The notes beneath the pieces were generated by a model. The model did no database searches and had not been told where the DNA came from. It saw only the letters and a list, made by a program, of their open reading frames with translations. Positions 8,318 to 17,144 of a stretch of 64,000 nt of DNA are shown here, piece by piece. Both the position numbers and the translations under genes were made by a program. The number at the start of each line of letters is the position of its first letter. The first letter of the stretch is position 1. This DNA comes from Larkinella terrae (GTDB lineage Bacteria; Bacteroidota; Bacteroidia; Cytophagales; Spirosomataceae): NCBI RefSeq assembly GCF_009668025.1, contig NZ_WJXZ01000012.1:124001-188000 (forward strand), written 5' to 3'.

Positions 8318-10321
8318 CTACCGAATCAGTAACACCTTCCCGATCTTTTCTGTTCTTAAACCGTTTTGATCCTGCGCCACAACCCGGTACGCATAGCTGC
8401 CGATCGGGGCCGGTTGCCCATCGATTTTTCCATCCCATCCTTCCCGGTTTTCACCGCGGAATACCACTTCGCCCCACCGGTTGTAGATCGTCAGTTGGAT
8501 GGAGTCAAAACTGGTGCTGCCTTTTACTTCCAGTACATTGTTATCCCGGTCACCGTTGGGTGTAAACGCATCGGGCACAAAAAGCCGGGGAGCCTGTAAA
8601 AGCGTGTAGAAGTTGGAATAACTGACGGCACCGGATTTGGAAACCGCCTTGACCCGGTAGCGATACCGCTTTGTATCCGCGTTATTCACCGGAGGCCGGT
8701 AGGAGGTCGTCGTGGCAGGAATGGGCGGAAACTCGTTAACCGTCCCGCTTTCGTCAATTTCTTCAACGATATAATGGTCAATGGCTTCGTCCGCAAAAGG
8801 AGAATCGCCCGTCCAGTCGATGGTAGCCGCCGAATTGGAGCTCAGGTAAATCGTGCAGACCATTTTCGAATGCTCCGACGACACCCCACAGGCGTTCTGG
8901 TAAACGATTTCGTAACAATACGATTGTTTCTGGGGATCCACGCTCCCATCCTGATGAATATTCCGGTCAATTTCTTCGGCGGTTTGCGCAAAAGAACCGC
9001 CCGGCTGATCCCGGCGAAAAACAATCATCTTGTAACTCGGATTCTGGGAAGTTGGAACCGGCGGCAGGCCCCGCAAATCCACCCGACTGTCGCCATTGAC
9101 CGACACCTGCACCGTTGAAAAAGGCGGAGGGACCGCCGACGAGCGAACCGTAACACACATCCGGTCGGAGACGATTTCGGTGGAACCGGCGAGCGCCGTT
9201 ACCTGATAGCAATAGTTTTCGTTGCAGTTAAGCCCTTCCTTATCCGTAATGGAATTGTTGCTAAGGCTGGTCAGGGTACGAAACGCAGCATCGTTTCTGG
9301 TAACAGTATATTTCTGGAAATTAGTCGGATTGCCCGGCGCCGTCCAGATCACTTCGTTCGACTGGTCCTTCGCCGTCACTTCCAGCCCGATGCTACACAC
9401 TTCTGTCGATTCAAACTTTTGCCCGCAGGCATCCATCGAAACCGCCATAAAACAGCTCGGATGCGAGGTAATATTCGCAATGACCAACGGACCATTCCCG
9501 ACGCGGGAGATGGTAGTCGGATTGAACGTACCGGATGCACTTTTCTGGTATAACGTTACCGTCTGTTTGGCTCCGGCCTGAATCTGCAACGTAACGGTCG
9601 TACCGCTTGCCGTTAGCCGCGTGATGATCGGTTTTACAAATTCGCTGCTCAGCATTGGCGTCACCTGCTGAAACGAGCCCCCTCCGCAGTTGATTCCCTG
9701 GTAATTCCCGCTGACTTTTATTTTGTAGTTGGCATTGTTCAGGTAAGTGTGGCTGATGCCGGCCAGGGCGGTTTTCGGTACGGTCTGGATCGCACTTCCG
9801 TCGTTCCAGTCCACCAGAAATTCGTCGTACTGGCTGGCAACCGCGTCGTTGACAATATCCAGAACCACTTTGAGATCAGCACAGCTGTAGGCCCGGAAAT
9901 TGGGTGGTGTCGCGTCCAGAACCTCAACTTCCTGGCAGGCAACCGAGCCCGTCCCTCCGCTGCTGCCCAACTGGAGGATCCGGTATTTACCCGGTTTTTG
10001 AAACGTATAGGAAGTGGCCGCAACGCTGGCATTTGTAGCAATCGGGTCCCCTCCCTTGTATTCGTAAACGTACCGGAATAAATTATCCGGACTTGCAGTC
10101 GTATTTTTTACGGTTATCGTCAGTGGCGCACAGCCCTTTAGTGCCGACACACTGAAACCGCCTTTGGTGGCGGCCGAAGGAGGATTTACACACCAATCCA
10201 CCGTAGTTGTTTGAGCAAACGTGTTAAAATTCAACACAAAACACAGCCCAATCAGGAAAATCCGGGCCCGCTGCCGGACTAACCACACTAAACCGGCTGA
10301 CCAATTCCTGACTTCGCTCAC
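8318..10321 (-). CDS. Secreted PKD/Fn3-type protein with T9SS type B (gliding motility-associated) C-terminal domain
   Basis: 667 residues starting at GTG (10321); no in-frame ATG precedes the signal peptide (hydrophobic residues about 18-35, ending F-A-Q). It contains a PKD-like domain (K-G-C-A-P-L-T-I-T-V-K-N) and several fibronectin-type segments. The last ~85 residues have the CHU_C pattern: F-T-P-N-G-D-R-D-N, then I-Y-N-R-W-G-E-V-V-F, then G-W-D-G-K, then P-I-G-S-Y-A-Y. That type B signal sends the protein through the type IX system to the outside. Probably a surface or extracellular adhesion-type protein. It appears monocistronic. Confidence 0.87.
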   Translation of the reverse strand: MSEVRNWSAGLVWLVRQRARIFLIGLCFVLNFNTFAQTTTVDWCVNPPSAATKGGFSVSALKGCAPLTITVKNTTASPDNLFRYVYEYKGGDPIATNASVAATSYTFQKPGKYRILQLGSSGGTGSVACQEVEVLDATPPNFRAYSCADLKVVLDIVNDAVASQYDEFLVDWNDGSAIQTVPKTALAGISHTYLNNANYKIKVSGNYQGINCGGGSFQQVTPMLSSEFVKPIITRLTASGTTVTLQIQAGAKQTVTLYQKSASGTFNPTTISRVGNGPLVIANITSHPSCFMAVSMDACGQKFESTEVCSIGLEVTAKDQSNEVIWTAPGNPTNFQKYTVTRNDAAFRTLTSLSNNSITDKEGLNCNENYCYQVTALAGSTEIVSDRMCVTVRSSAVPPPFSTVQVSVNGDSRVDLRGLPPVPTSQNPSYKMIVFRRDQPGGSFAQTAEEIDRNIHQDGSVDPQKQSYCYEIVYQNACGVSSEHSKMVCTIYLSSNSAATIDWTGDSPFADEAIDHYIVEEIDESGTVNEFPPIPATTTSYRPPVNNADTKRYRYRVKAVSKSGAVSYSNFYTLLQAPRLFVPDAFTPNGDRDNNVLEVKGSTSFDSIQLTIYNRWGEVVFRGENREGWDGKIDGQPAPIGSYAYRVVAQDQNGLRTEKIGKVLLIR

Positions 10322-10398
10322 GAGGGATAAAAGTTTTCGTAACTACAAGTATTGATTTTAGATAAAACGTCCAAAACACAAATTTAGCGTATCGAACG

Positions 10399-10406
10399 TA
10401 TCTTTG
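10399..10406 (+). promoter_or_regulatory. -7 box of ribBA
   Basis: TATCTTTG matches TAnnTTTG. The mRNA would have a leader of about 110 bases containing the inverted repeat at 10431-10495. No good -33 TTG is seen. Confidence 0.4.
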
Positions 10407-10430
10407 CGGAACAATGTTCTAAAGGACGTG

Positions 10431-10495
10431 AGATAAAAGACAAAAGATGAAAGACTTTATTCACAAAGCACCGACCGGTTACTGGTCTTTTATCT
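10431..10495. repeat. Inverted repeat in the ribBA leader (family B-like)
   Basis: AGATAAAAGAC (10431-10441) and GTCTTTTATCT (10485-10495) are exact complements. The sequence is related to the AGACAAGAGA repeats elsewhere in the window. It would form a weak AT-rich stem in the ribBA leader. No FMN riboswitch consensus is present. Confidence 0.5.
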
Positions 10496-10522
10496 CCTGT
10501 CTATTGTCTTTTTCTACCCATT

Positions 10523-11773
10523 ATGATGAGCAATAATAATACCAATCCCGGTAGTCTGCTGGATCGCATTGAAGATGCCGTACAGGATATTCGCGACGGG
10601 AAAATAATCATCGTCGTTGATGACGAAGACCGGGAAAATGAGGGCGATATGATCTGCGCTGCGGAAAAAATTACGCCCGAAATGGTCAACTTCATGATCA
10701 AGGAAGGTCGCGGCCTGATGTGCGCTCCATTGACCGACGCGCGCTGCCAGGAACTGGGGCTGGAAATGATGGTGGGCAACAACACCTCCGTTCATACGAC
10801 TCCCTTTACGGTTTCGGTCGATTTGCTGGGCAACGGTTGTACAACCGGAATCTCGGCCAGCGATCGGGCCAAAACCATCCGTGCGCTGGTCGATCCGGAA
10901 ACCAAACCCGAAGATCTGGGTCGTCCGGGGCATATTTTTCCGCTGCGGGCCGTCGATGGTGGCGTCATCCGCCGGGCGGGCCACACCGAAGCCGCTATTG
11001 ATTTCGCCAGATTGGCGGGATTGCAACCAGCGGGCGTTCTGATCGAAGTGCTGAACGAAGACGGAACGATGGCGCGGTTACCGCAACTGCGCGAAATGGC
11101 CGATAAATTCGGCATGAAACTAGTCAGCATTCAGGATCTGATCGGGTACCGGCTGCAGCAGGAAAGTCTGATCAAGCGCGAAATCGGGGTGAACATGCCC
11201 ACCGGCTACGGTGACTTCGAGCTGATTGCCTACAAGCAGCTCAACACCGACGACACGCATCTGGCCCTGATCAAGGGCACCTGGGAAAAAAACGAACCGG
11301 TTTTGGTGCGGGTCCACTCGTCCTGCGTAACCGGCGATATTTTTGGTTCGTGCCGCTGCGACTGCGGAGAACAGCTCCACGCTTCCATGAAAATGGTGGA
11401 AGCCGAAGGCAAAGGCGTCGTACTTTATATGTTTCAGGAAGGCCGCGGCATCGGGCTGATGAACAAACTGAAGGCGTATAAATTGCAGGAAATGGGCCGT
11501 GATACCGTTGAAGCCAATCTGGAACTCGGGTTGCCTATGGATGCCCGCGACTACGGCGTTGGCGCGCAGATTCTGCGGGATCTGGGAATTACCAAACTCC
11601 GGTTGATCACCAATAACCCGAAAAAACGGGCGGGACTGATGGGCTACGGCCTGGAAATCGTCGAAACTGTTCCAATCGACATTCGCCCCAATCCGCATAA
11701 CGAGGTTTACCTCCGCACCAAACGCGACAAAATGGGTCACGAACTCAGTCACGTGAGCGACCCAACCGTTTGA
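10523..11773 (+). CDS. ribBA: Bifunctional DHBP synthase / GTP cyclohydrolase II
   Basis: Makes both early riboflavin precursors: 3,4-dihydroxy-2-butanone 4-phosphate from ribulose 5-phosphate (N-terminal RibB domain, about 1-205) and the pyrimidine precursor from GTP (C-terminal RibA domain, about 206-405). RibB's [10 protein letters not shown] acidic motif is intact. RibA zinc ligands C268, C279 and C281 have the correct 11/2 spacing, and G-R-G-I-G-L follows. At 416 residues it has normal fused length. No other rib gene is nearby. It ends at a clear intrinsic terminator. Confidence 0.96.
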   Translation: MMSNNNTNPGSLLDRIEDAVQDIRDGKIIIVVDDEDRENEGDMICAAEKITPEMVNFMIKEGRGLMCAPLTDARCQELGLEMMVGNNTSVHTTPFTVSVDLLGNGCTTGISASDRAKTIRALVDPETKPEDLGRPGHIFPLRAVDGGVIRRAGHTEAAIDFARLAGLQPAGVLIEVLNEDGTMARLPQLREMADKFGMKLVSIQDLIGYRLQQESLIKREIGVNMPTGYGDFELIAYKQLNTDDTHLALIKGTWEKNEPVLVRVHSSCVTGDIFGSCRCDCGEQLHASMKMVEAEGKGVVLYMFQEGRGIGLMNKLKAYKLQEMGRDTVEANLELGLPMDARDYGVGAQILRDLGITKLRLITNNPKKRAGLMGYGLEIVETVPIDIRPNPHNEVYLRTKRDKMGHELSHVSDPTV

Positions 11774-11791
11774 CAATCAGGATTAATTCCC

Positions 11792-11821
11792 AAGCCCGTT
11801 CTGACCGACGGGCTTTTTTTT
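11792..11821 (+). terminator. Intrinsic terminator of ribBA
   Basis: AAGCCCGT / ACGGGCTT stem followed by eight T residues, 20 bases after the ribBA stop. Confidence 0.88.
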
Positions 11822-11925
11822 GCCCTTTTTTAGCAAACACGCAACCCTTTCGCTTCCCCTTTCGTACTGGCAACGAATCGATTCAACAGGTACGCATTTA
11901 ATTCTAATCTTTTTATCTATTTACT

Positions 11926-12780
11926 ATGAAACCAAGATGGATTGCGGCCCCTGTGGTCGCCCTGTTGATTATTGCCGGTTGTTTAACGTCTTGTGATAAA
12001 GATTCGGGAGATCCAGTCGTAACCCCTCCCGATCCTGCCGTTAACGTGAACAGCACCTCATTGGGAAATGTATTGACGGATGAAACCGGCCGGACACTGT
12101 ATTTCTTTTCCAATGACTACGACAGCACCGGCGCATCGACCTGTACCGGCGGCTGTTTGACCAACTGGCCGGTTTTTTACCGGGCAACCCCCAAACTGGG
12201 CACCGGTTTGAACGCGTCTGATTTCGGTACGATTACCCGGGCCGACGGCGCGAAACAGACGACGTATAAAAGCTGGCCGCTGTATTATTTTAAAGATGAT
12301 GCCGCTGCGGGCGACGTGAAAGGCGAAAACGTGGGTGGCATTTGGTTTGTGGCTAAACCAACGTATTCCATCATGATGGCCAGCGCACAGTTGGTTGGGC
12401 ACAACGGGAAATCGTACACGTCCGATTACAAGGAAGGAACCGGCAAAACGGTTTATTTCACCGACGGCATGGGCCGCACGCTCTACGGTTTTAAAAACGA
12501 TAAAAACATGAAAAATAACTATACGAAGGCCGATTTCAGCAACAACGCGGTCTGGCCTTTGTATGAAGAAACGCTGAAGGATGTGCCGTCGACGATCGAC
12601 AAAACGCTGTTTGGCACGATTACGGTGGCCGGACACCAGCAGTTGACGTATAAAGGCTGGCCTTTGTATTATTTTCAGCAGGACAACGGCAAGCGCGGCC
12701 TGAACAAAGGCATCAGCTTTCCGCAACCCGGTGTGTGGCCGATTGTCAATAAAGACACGCCGGTCGCGCCCGCACCCTGA
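11926..12780 (+). CDS. COG4315-type lipoprotein with two secreted repeats of unknown function
   Basis: 284 residues with a lipoprotein signal (candidate Cys19 in I-I-A-G-C or Cys23 in L-T-S-C). Two homologous halves (about 48-150 and 160-275) each hold G-R-T-L-Y-x-F, a W-P segment, a G-T-I-T-x-A-x-G-x-Q-x-T-Y-K motif and W-P-L-Y-Y-F. This is the pattern of the family called 'secreted repeat of unknown function'. The first half also has C-T-G-G-C, a possible metal or disulfide site. It lies upstream of an ECF sigma operon and may belong to the same envelope redox module. Biochemical function is unknown. Confidence 0.8.
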   Translation: MKPRWIAAPVVALLIIAGCLTSCDKDSGDPVVTPPDPAVNVNSTSLGNVLTDETGRTLYFFSNDYDSTGASTCTGGCLTNWPVFYRATPKLGTGLNASDFGTITRADGAKQTTYKSWPLYYFKDDAAAGDVKGENVGGIWFVAKPTYSIMMASAQLVGHNGKSYTSDYKEGTGKTVYFTDGMGRTLYGFKNDKNMKNNYTKADFSNNAVWPLYEETLKDVPSTIDKTLFGTITVAGHQQLTYKGWPLYYFQQDNGKRGLNKGISFPQPGVWPIVNKDTPVAPAP

Positions 12781-12787
12781 TCGGTTA

Positions 12788-12883
12788 ATTGTCTTCAGTG
12801 AGTCAGTTCTTAACTTTATTTGTATCTTGTTCTGTCCTGCCAACCTATGATTCATAAAAACAGAACTGCTCACTGAAGACAGT
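12788..12883. promoter_or_regulatory. 22-bp inverted repeat flanking the ECF sigma upstream region
   Basis: TTGTCTTCAGTGAG..CAGTTCT (to 12810) and AGAACTG.CTCACTGAAGACAG (12862-12883) pair with a single-base bulge, about 50 bases apart. The space between holds TATTTGTATCTTG-like promoter-ish sequence. This could be a paired operator looping around the sigma-factor promoter, or a terminator of the lipoprotein gene. Confidence 0.45.
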
Positions 12884-12953
12884 TAGCAAACTTTTACCCG
12901 GTTGACGCAACCCATCTCTGCCGAATACCGTATTGACGATTGAAACCCGACGT

Positions 12954-13523
12954 ATGACAGTGCCCTCCCCAGATATCGCCGGACTATTACAGGAATGCCA
13001 GAACGGCAATCGCAGAAGCCAGGAGCAGCTTTACCGGCAGTTCTATGGATATGCGATGGGGATTAGTCTGCGCTATTCATACAACCGGGACGAAGCCGTG
13101 GAGATCGTGAACGACGGCTTTATGAAAGTTTTTACCCGGTCGAATCTATACCGGCCCGAAGTACCTTTCAAGATGTGGTTGCGTCGGATTATGATCAATA
13201 CCGCCCTTGATTATTACCGCCAGAACCTGAAACACCGTTACCACGAGGACATCGACCAGGCCGTTCAGATACCGGACGTCGAAGCCAGTGCCCTCGATCA
13301 ACTGAGCCATGAGGAATTGATGGAAGTCGTGCAATTGCTGACCCCCGCCTACCGAATGGTTTTTAACTTGTACGCAATCGATGGATTTACCCACGAAGAG
13401 ATCGCCAGCCAGTTGGCTATTTCGGTCGGTACTTCGAAGTCCAATCTGGCGCGTGCCCGTGAACAATTGAAACAATTATTAAAACGTAGATGCCATGGCG
13501 AGTTTGCAAGAACTTCCCGATGA
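12954..13523 (+). CDS. ECF RNA polymerase sigma factor
   Basis: 189 residues from ATG 12954; an in-frame TTG at 12933 is less likely. Region 2 holds the N-D-G-F-M-K-V-F core helix. Region 4 has the helix-turn-helix F-T-H-E-E-I-A-S-Q-L-A-I-S-V-G-T-S-K-S. It directs RNA polymerase to a specific regulon. The next gene overlaps it by 29 bases and starts with an anti-sigma-like segment, so the pair is translationally coupled. Likely targets are this operon and possibly the upstream lipoprotein. Confidence 0.92.
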   Translation: MTVPSPDIAGLLQECQNGNRRSQEQLYRQFYGYAMGISLRYSYNRDEAVEIVNDGFMKVFTRSNLYRPEVPFKMWLRRIMINTALDYYRQNLKHRYHEDIDQAVQIPDVEASALDQLSHEELMEVVQLLTPAYRMVFNLYAIDGFTHEEIASQLAISVGTSKSNLARAREQLKQLLKRRCHGEFARTSR

Positions 13524-15183
13524 CGAACTGGACAAGCTCTTCCGGTCGTCAGCCGAGGAGTTTGAACCGCCTTACAATCCTGAAGACTGGAATAGTCTGC
13601 GCCAGCGTCTCGACGACGATGACCGGTCGCGGTTTATCTACCGATTTGTCTATTGGGGTTTGCCGCTGTTGCTGCTGTTGCTAACGACGATCTCGCTGGT
13701 GGTAGAACCGGTGGTGGTGCGCTCGGCAGCCAAAAAACCGGCAACGCATCCGGAAATGGTATCCGCGGGCAAAACCGGGGCAACCCAGTCCGCTTCCGTT
13801 GAGGGCAATGGCCGGTCGGCAGCAGGTTCCGTTTCGGCAGAATCCGGTCGTTCCCGTAGGGCGTCGGAAAAAACCGCCCGGCCATCGGTGGCAACGAACG
13901 CCGAAGTCGGCTCAGCAGCGGGGAACAACAGCCGGGAAGCTGAAAAACCGGTTGACAATCGAACCGTTGTCAACTCGAAGTCCGAAACCGGCTCAGGCAC
14001 CAGGCTTTCAAAACCAGTTGGTTCGCCGGATCTAGTGGTTGAAAACAACGCCATACCTACGAAAATAAGTGCCCGTTCATTGTCAAAAAACCGGGGTAGA
14101 AAACCGGTGCGTGGGGAAAATAACCGGTCGGGCGAAGCGGTTTCGACTCTTCCGGTAATCGAAAAAACCGGTTCGGTTCGGTCAGAAACCCGCAAAACGG
14201 TCTCCGGAATTTCAAAAACCGGAAAAATCGCTTACCAGGACGATCCGCTGGCGCAACCCCGTTTGTCGGGAAAAACCGGCGATGCCAGTCCGACCGGTTT
14301 ATCGACTGACCGCCCGGCAAACCCGGTTTCCGGTTCAGAAACGCCAACGAGTTCGAACGCCGGTGCGGGCGAATCAACTGGCGATCAGACCAAAGAAGCA
14401 CCGGTTTTGTCTTCGGAAACAAGACCCTTCGATTTATTGGGAAATCTGAATTTTATTTCGGCCCGGGCTCCCAAAAAACAACCATTGCCGAGGTTGTCGG
14501 AACTGGATCTGGAACCCATGTTGCCGCCGGTCGGGCCGAGAATTGTTCCGCCAACGATCCCCGTCATTGGGTATCCGGCGCTATCGATTCGGTTCATTAT
14601 GGCACCAGACCTGAATTTTGTGGGAGACAGCCCCAAAGCAGCCACGGATTTCGAGATTGGCGTTGTCGGTGAATACCGGTTTGCCCGGCGGTTTACGATT
14701 CAGAGTGGTGTTTTGCGATCGGTCAAAAAATACAATGCGCCGGGAAAATCCTATGCCAAACCACCCCATTGGTACGGCCCGATGTACGAAAGTGTCGATG
14801 CAGTTTGTACGGTTCTGGATATTCCGGTCAATCTGCGGTTCGATGTCATGGTGAACCAACGGCGCCGTTGGTTCGTCAGTGCCGGTCTGTCATCCTACAT
14901 CATGCAAAAAGAACGGTACGAATATAATTACCCGCCGGGCGTTATGCCGAATCCAGGAATGACACAATATTTCAGCTGGTCAGGCAAAACCGGTTTTCAC
15001 GAATGGAGTCATTTGAATTTCTCGTTTGGATATGAACGCAATTTTAGTTCCGATGGCCCCCTGCGCCGGTTTTCCTGGCAGGTAGAACCCTTCCTCAAAT
15101 ACGCCCGGCGATCTACACTGGGCTACGGTAAAATCCGGTTAACGAGTGCCGGCGTATTTTTCTCGTTGCGCTACCGACTTTGA
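13495..15183 (+). CDS. Anti-sigma-like N-terminus fused by a long linker to an outer-membrane beta-barrel
   Basis: 562 residues. Residues 1-48 are acidic and probably cytoplasmic (L-P-D-D-E-L-D-K-L-F, then P-E-D-W-N-S-L-R-Q-R-L), as in many Bacteroidota anti-sigma partners. Residues 50-70 form one inner-membrane helix. Residues ~75-355 are a low-complexity Ser/Thr/Arg/Glu linker with many K-T-G motifs. Residues ~360-562 look like a PorT-type 8-10-stranded barrel with alternating aromatic strands and C-terminal F-F-S-L-R-Y-R-L. If read correctly, one chain runs from cytoplasm to outer membrane. It overlaps the sigma gene by 29 bases and could transmit an outer-membrane signal to it. The topology is inference. 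Confidence 0.75.
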   Translation: MASLQELPDDELDKLFRSSAEEFEPPYNPEDWNSLRQRLDDDDRSRFIYRFVYWGLPLLLLLLTTISLVVEPVVVRSAAKKPATHPEMVSAGKTGATQSASVEGNGRSAAGSVSAESGRSRRASEKTARPSVATNAEVGSAAGNNSREAEKPVDNRTVVNSKSETGSGTRLSKPVGSPDLVVENNAIPTKISARSLSKNRGRKPVRGENNRSGEAVSTLPVIEKTGSVRSETRKTVSGISKTGKIAYQDDPLAQPRLSGKTGDASPTGLSTDRPANPVSGSETPTSSNAGAGESTGDQTKEAPVLSSETRPFDLLGNLNFISARAPKKQPLPRLSELDLEPMLPPVGPRIVPPTIPVIGYPALSIRFIMAPDLNFVGDSPKAATDFEIGVVGEYRFARRFTIQSGVLRSVKKYNAPGKSYAKPPHWYGPMYESVDAVCTVLDIPVNLRFDVMVNQRRRWFVSAGLSSYIMQKERYEYNYPPGVMPNPGMTQYFSWSGKTGFHEWSHLNFSFGYERNFSSDGPLRRFSWQVEPFLKYARRSTLGYGKIRLTSAGVFFSLRYRL

Positions 15184-15261
15184 TCAACACTTTTCGCAGG
15201 TCAAAAATCGTTAGACGTAAAATAGTGTATATACATTAATAATTAACCTATTCATTAGCTT

Positions 15262-15732
15262 ATGGAGACCAACCAACAAGAACCGATCAAGAGAAGTGAA
15301 TTCCTGCGGAGTTTGGGATTGAGCAGCGCGGCATTGATGGCTTTTTACTGCATGGGAACGCTTACTTCCTGTTCGAAAGGCGGCACCGACGAGCCAACCC
15401 CCACCCCCACCGGCAAAGTCGATTTCACCATTGATCTGAACGCCAGTGAATTTGCCGGTTTGAAAGACGCAACCAAAAAATATGCCTATAAAGATGATGT
15501 GCTGATCGCGATGGCGAAAAACGGATCGTACGTGGCTTTCTCGAAAATCTGTACGCACGAAGGCAACCTGGTGACCTACCGGATCGCAAGCGATAACCTG
15601 TATTGCCCAACCCACGGTTCCGAGTACGACCTGACGGGGAAAGTAACCGTGCCAGCCACCAACAATCAGGCTAGTCTGAAAAAATATAGTACAACCTTAA
15701 CCGGTACGAATCTGCGCGTATTTGAAGCCTGA
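15262..15732 (+). CDS. Rieske [2Fe-2S] lipoprotein
   Basis: 156 residues. The N-terminus has K-R-S-E-F-L, a near-consensus twin-arginine motif, then a hydrophobic stretch and a lipobox T-S-C37. The cluster motifs are C97-T-H99 and C115-P-T-H118, giving the two Cys and two His ligands of a Rieske centre. The protein is short like soluble Rieske ferredoxins and has no dioxygenase domain. It likely carries electrons at the outer face of the inner membrane. It lies 3 bases before a His-rich membrane protein in the same operon, and tatC is encoded at 60152. Confidence 0.9.
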   Translation: METNQQEPIKRSEFLRSLGLSSAALMAFYCMGTLTSCSKGGTDEPTPTPTGKVDFTIDLNASEFAGLKDATKKYAYKDDVLIAMAKNGSYVAFSKICTHEGNLVTYRIASDNLYCPTHGSEYDLTGKVTVPATNNQASLKKYSTTLTGTNLRVFEA

Positions 15733-15735
15733 CTT

Positions 15736-16434
15736 ATGAAGCATCTCTTGATTGTTTGCCTGCTTACCATTCTCTATTGGCCACTTCAGGCGCAGGATTC
15801 GACCCGTGTAAAAGCCGTAGCCCCGGCCGATACCAGCATCAAAGCTTCATCCAACGCCAACGATCTGCTGGCCGAGTTGAGCGACAGTACGGCGGATGCT
15901 CAGGAGTTGTTACCGAAGAAAATGGTTTTTACACAACGGGCTTTCTGGGGGCCGAAGGGATTGCTTCGGCTCACCAACATCGCTCCGTTGTCGCCCCAGG
16001 GCCGCGAGAAGGAACTGAAAATCCGTCGGACGTTTCTCGTTACCCACCAGATACTGGGATTTGCAACCCTGGCGGGGTTTGTGGTTCAGGGGATTCTGGG
16101 CAGCAAGTTATATAACGCCAAAGGCCTGGATTACATCCGCATCAAGGAGCAGCACGAAACCTCGGCGACCATCATCAACTTTACGTACGGAGCCACGGCC
16201 TTGATGTCGCTGACGGCTCCGCCCGGTCTGCCTACTGCCCGACGGAAAGGCGGTTTCAGCTCGATCAAGTTGCACCGCGCGCTGGCCGTGCTTCACCTGA
16301 CCGGCATGGTAGCTACGAATATTCTGGCTCACCAGGTGGGCAAACACCCCGATTTGAAGCCCTACCACCGGGCAGCCGCCTACACAACGTTTGGAGCGTA
16401 TGCGGCCGCTATCATCGCCATAAAAATCAAGTAA
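15736..16434 (+). CDS. His-rich four-helix membrane protein, possible b-type cytochrome
   Basis: 232 residues: signal peptide (1-19, A-Q), a polar ~75-residue stretch, then four hydrophobic helices (about 100-121, 142-163, 178-199, 209-231). Histidines lie at or near helix ends: H104, H140, H180, H187, H199, H204 and H211. The K-L-H-R-A-L-A-V-L-H pattern resembles cytochrome b561-like proteins. This suggests a haem-binding partner for the adjacent Rieske protein, but haem ligation is not proven. The gene follows the Rieske stop by 3 bases and precedes yceI by 27. Confidence 0.6.
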   Translation: MKHLLIVCLLTILYWPLQAQDSTRVKAVAPADTSIKASSNANDLLAELSDSTADAQELLPKKMVFTQRAFWGPKGLLRLTNIAPLSPQGREKELKIRRTFLVTHQILGFATLAGFVVQGILGSKLYNAKGLDYIRIKEQHETSATIINFTYGATALMSLTAPPGLPTARRKGGFSSIKLHRALAVLHLTGMVATNILAHQVGKHPDLKPYHRAAAYTTFGAYAAAIIAIKIK

Positions 16435-16461
16435 GATTCAATCACTTCACACCCTTTTGCT

Positions 16462-17049
16462 ATGACAGCCTTTTCATATCAACGGCTGACGGCTTGCCTA
16501 TTGCTCGTCAGCGCCGGATTGGTGGCCTTTCACCACCCGGAATATACGCCCGCGCCCGCCAAACGGAAGCTGATGGCCGACCGGAGCAAATCAACGATTA
16601 CGTACGCCATGACGCACCCCATGCACAGCTTCGAGGGCGTCAGCCGCGACGTTGCCTGCGTGATCGTCATCGACGATGCCAACAAAATCGAGAGTGTAGC
16701 CGCAGCGACCAAAGTATCGAGTTTCGACAGCGATAATTCCAACCGCGATTCGCACGCGCTGGAAAAAATGGAAGCGTTGAAATACCCCAAAGTGACGTTT
16801 ACCAGCAACGACGTTCAGCAGGACGGCACCAACCTGACGGTAAAAGGCAATCTTACTTTTCACGGCGTCACCAAACCGGTTGTCATTCAGGGAACCCGTC
16901 AGGACGACAATGCGCAGGTAACGATCAAAGGCGATTTCGACATTAATTTATCCGATTATAAAGTCGAAAAACCGTCGCTGATGATGGTTCCGGTGGACGA
17001 GAAAGTGAAGTTGAAATTGCTGATGGTTTTCAAAAATACCGATTCATGA
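16462..17049 (+). CDS. YceI family periplasmic protein
   Basis: 195 residues with a signal peptide and the YceI lipocalin-like barrel: S-T-I-T-Y-A-M-T-H-P-M-H-S-F-E-G, then D-S-H-A-L-E-K-M-E-A-L-K-Y-P-K-V-T-F, then G-N-L-T-F-H-G-V-T-K-P-V. Characterised members bind polyisoprenoids or quinone-like lipids. This fits a role delivering or sequestering a lipid electron carrier next to the Rieske and His-rich membrane proteins. Last gene of the operon; a palindromic repeat follows. Confidence 0.9.
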   Translation: MTAFSYQRLTACLLLVSAGLVAFHHPEYTPAPAKRKLMADRSKSTITYAMTHPMHSFEGVSRDVACVIVIDDANKIESVAAATKVSSFDSDNSNRDSHALEKMEALKYPKVTFTSNDVQQDGTNLTVKGNLTFHGVTKPVVIQGTRQDDNAQVTIKGDFDINLSDYKVEKPSLMMVPVDEKVKLKLLMVFKNTDS

Positions 17050-17054
17050 ATACT

Positions 17055-17126
17055 CCTAAATCCCCTGAAGGAGACTTGGACACAGCCCAATCGGGTTGCA
17101 AAAGTCCCCTCCAGGGGATTTAGGGG
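17055..17126. repeat. Palindromic repeat, CCTAAATCCCCT type (family C)
   Basis: Arms 17055-17077 and 17101-17126 (CTAAATCCCCTGAAGGAGAC against GTCCCCTCCAGGGGATTTAG) pair with few mismatches. It lies between convergent yceI and the NmrA-like gene. I recall similar sequences as common dispersed intergenic repeats in Bacteroidota. Possible terminator. Confidence 0.7.
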
Positions 17127-17144
17127 TTAGCGAAAGTCATAAAG

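Noticed and set aside
10407-10522. FMN riboswitch before ribBA
   Set aside because: The conserved AGGGTGAAA-type and GATTCC-type blocks of the FMN aptamer are absent.
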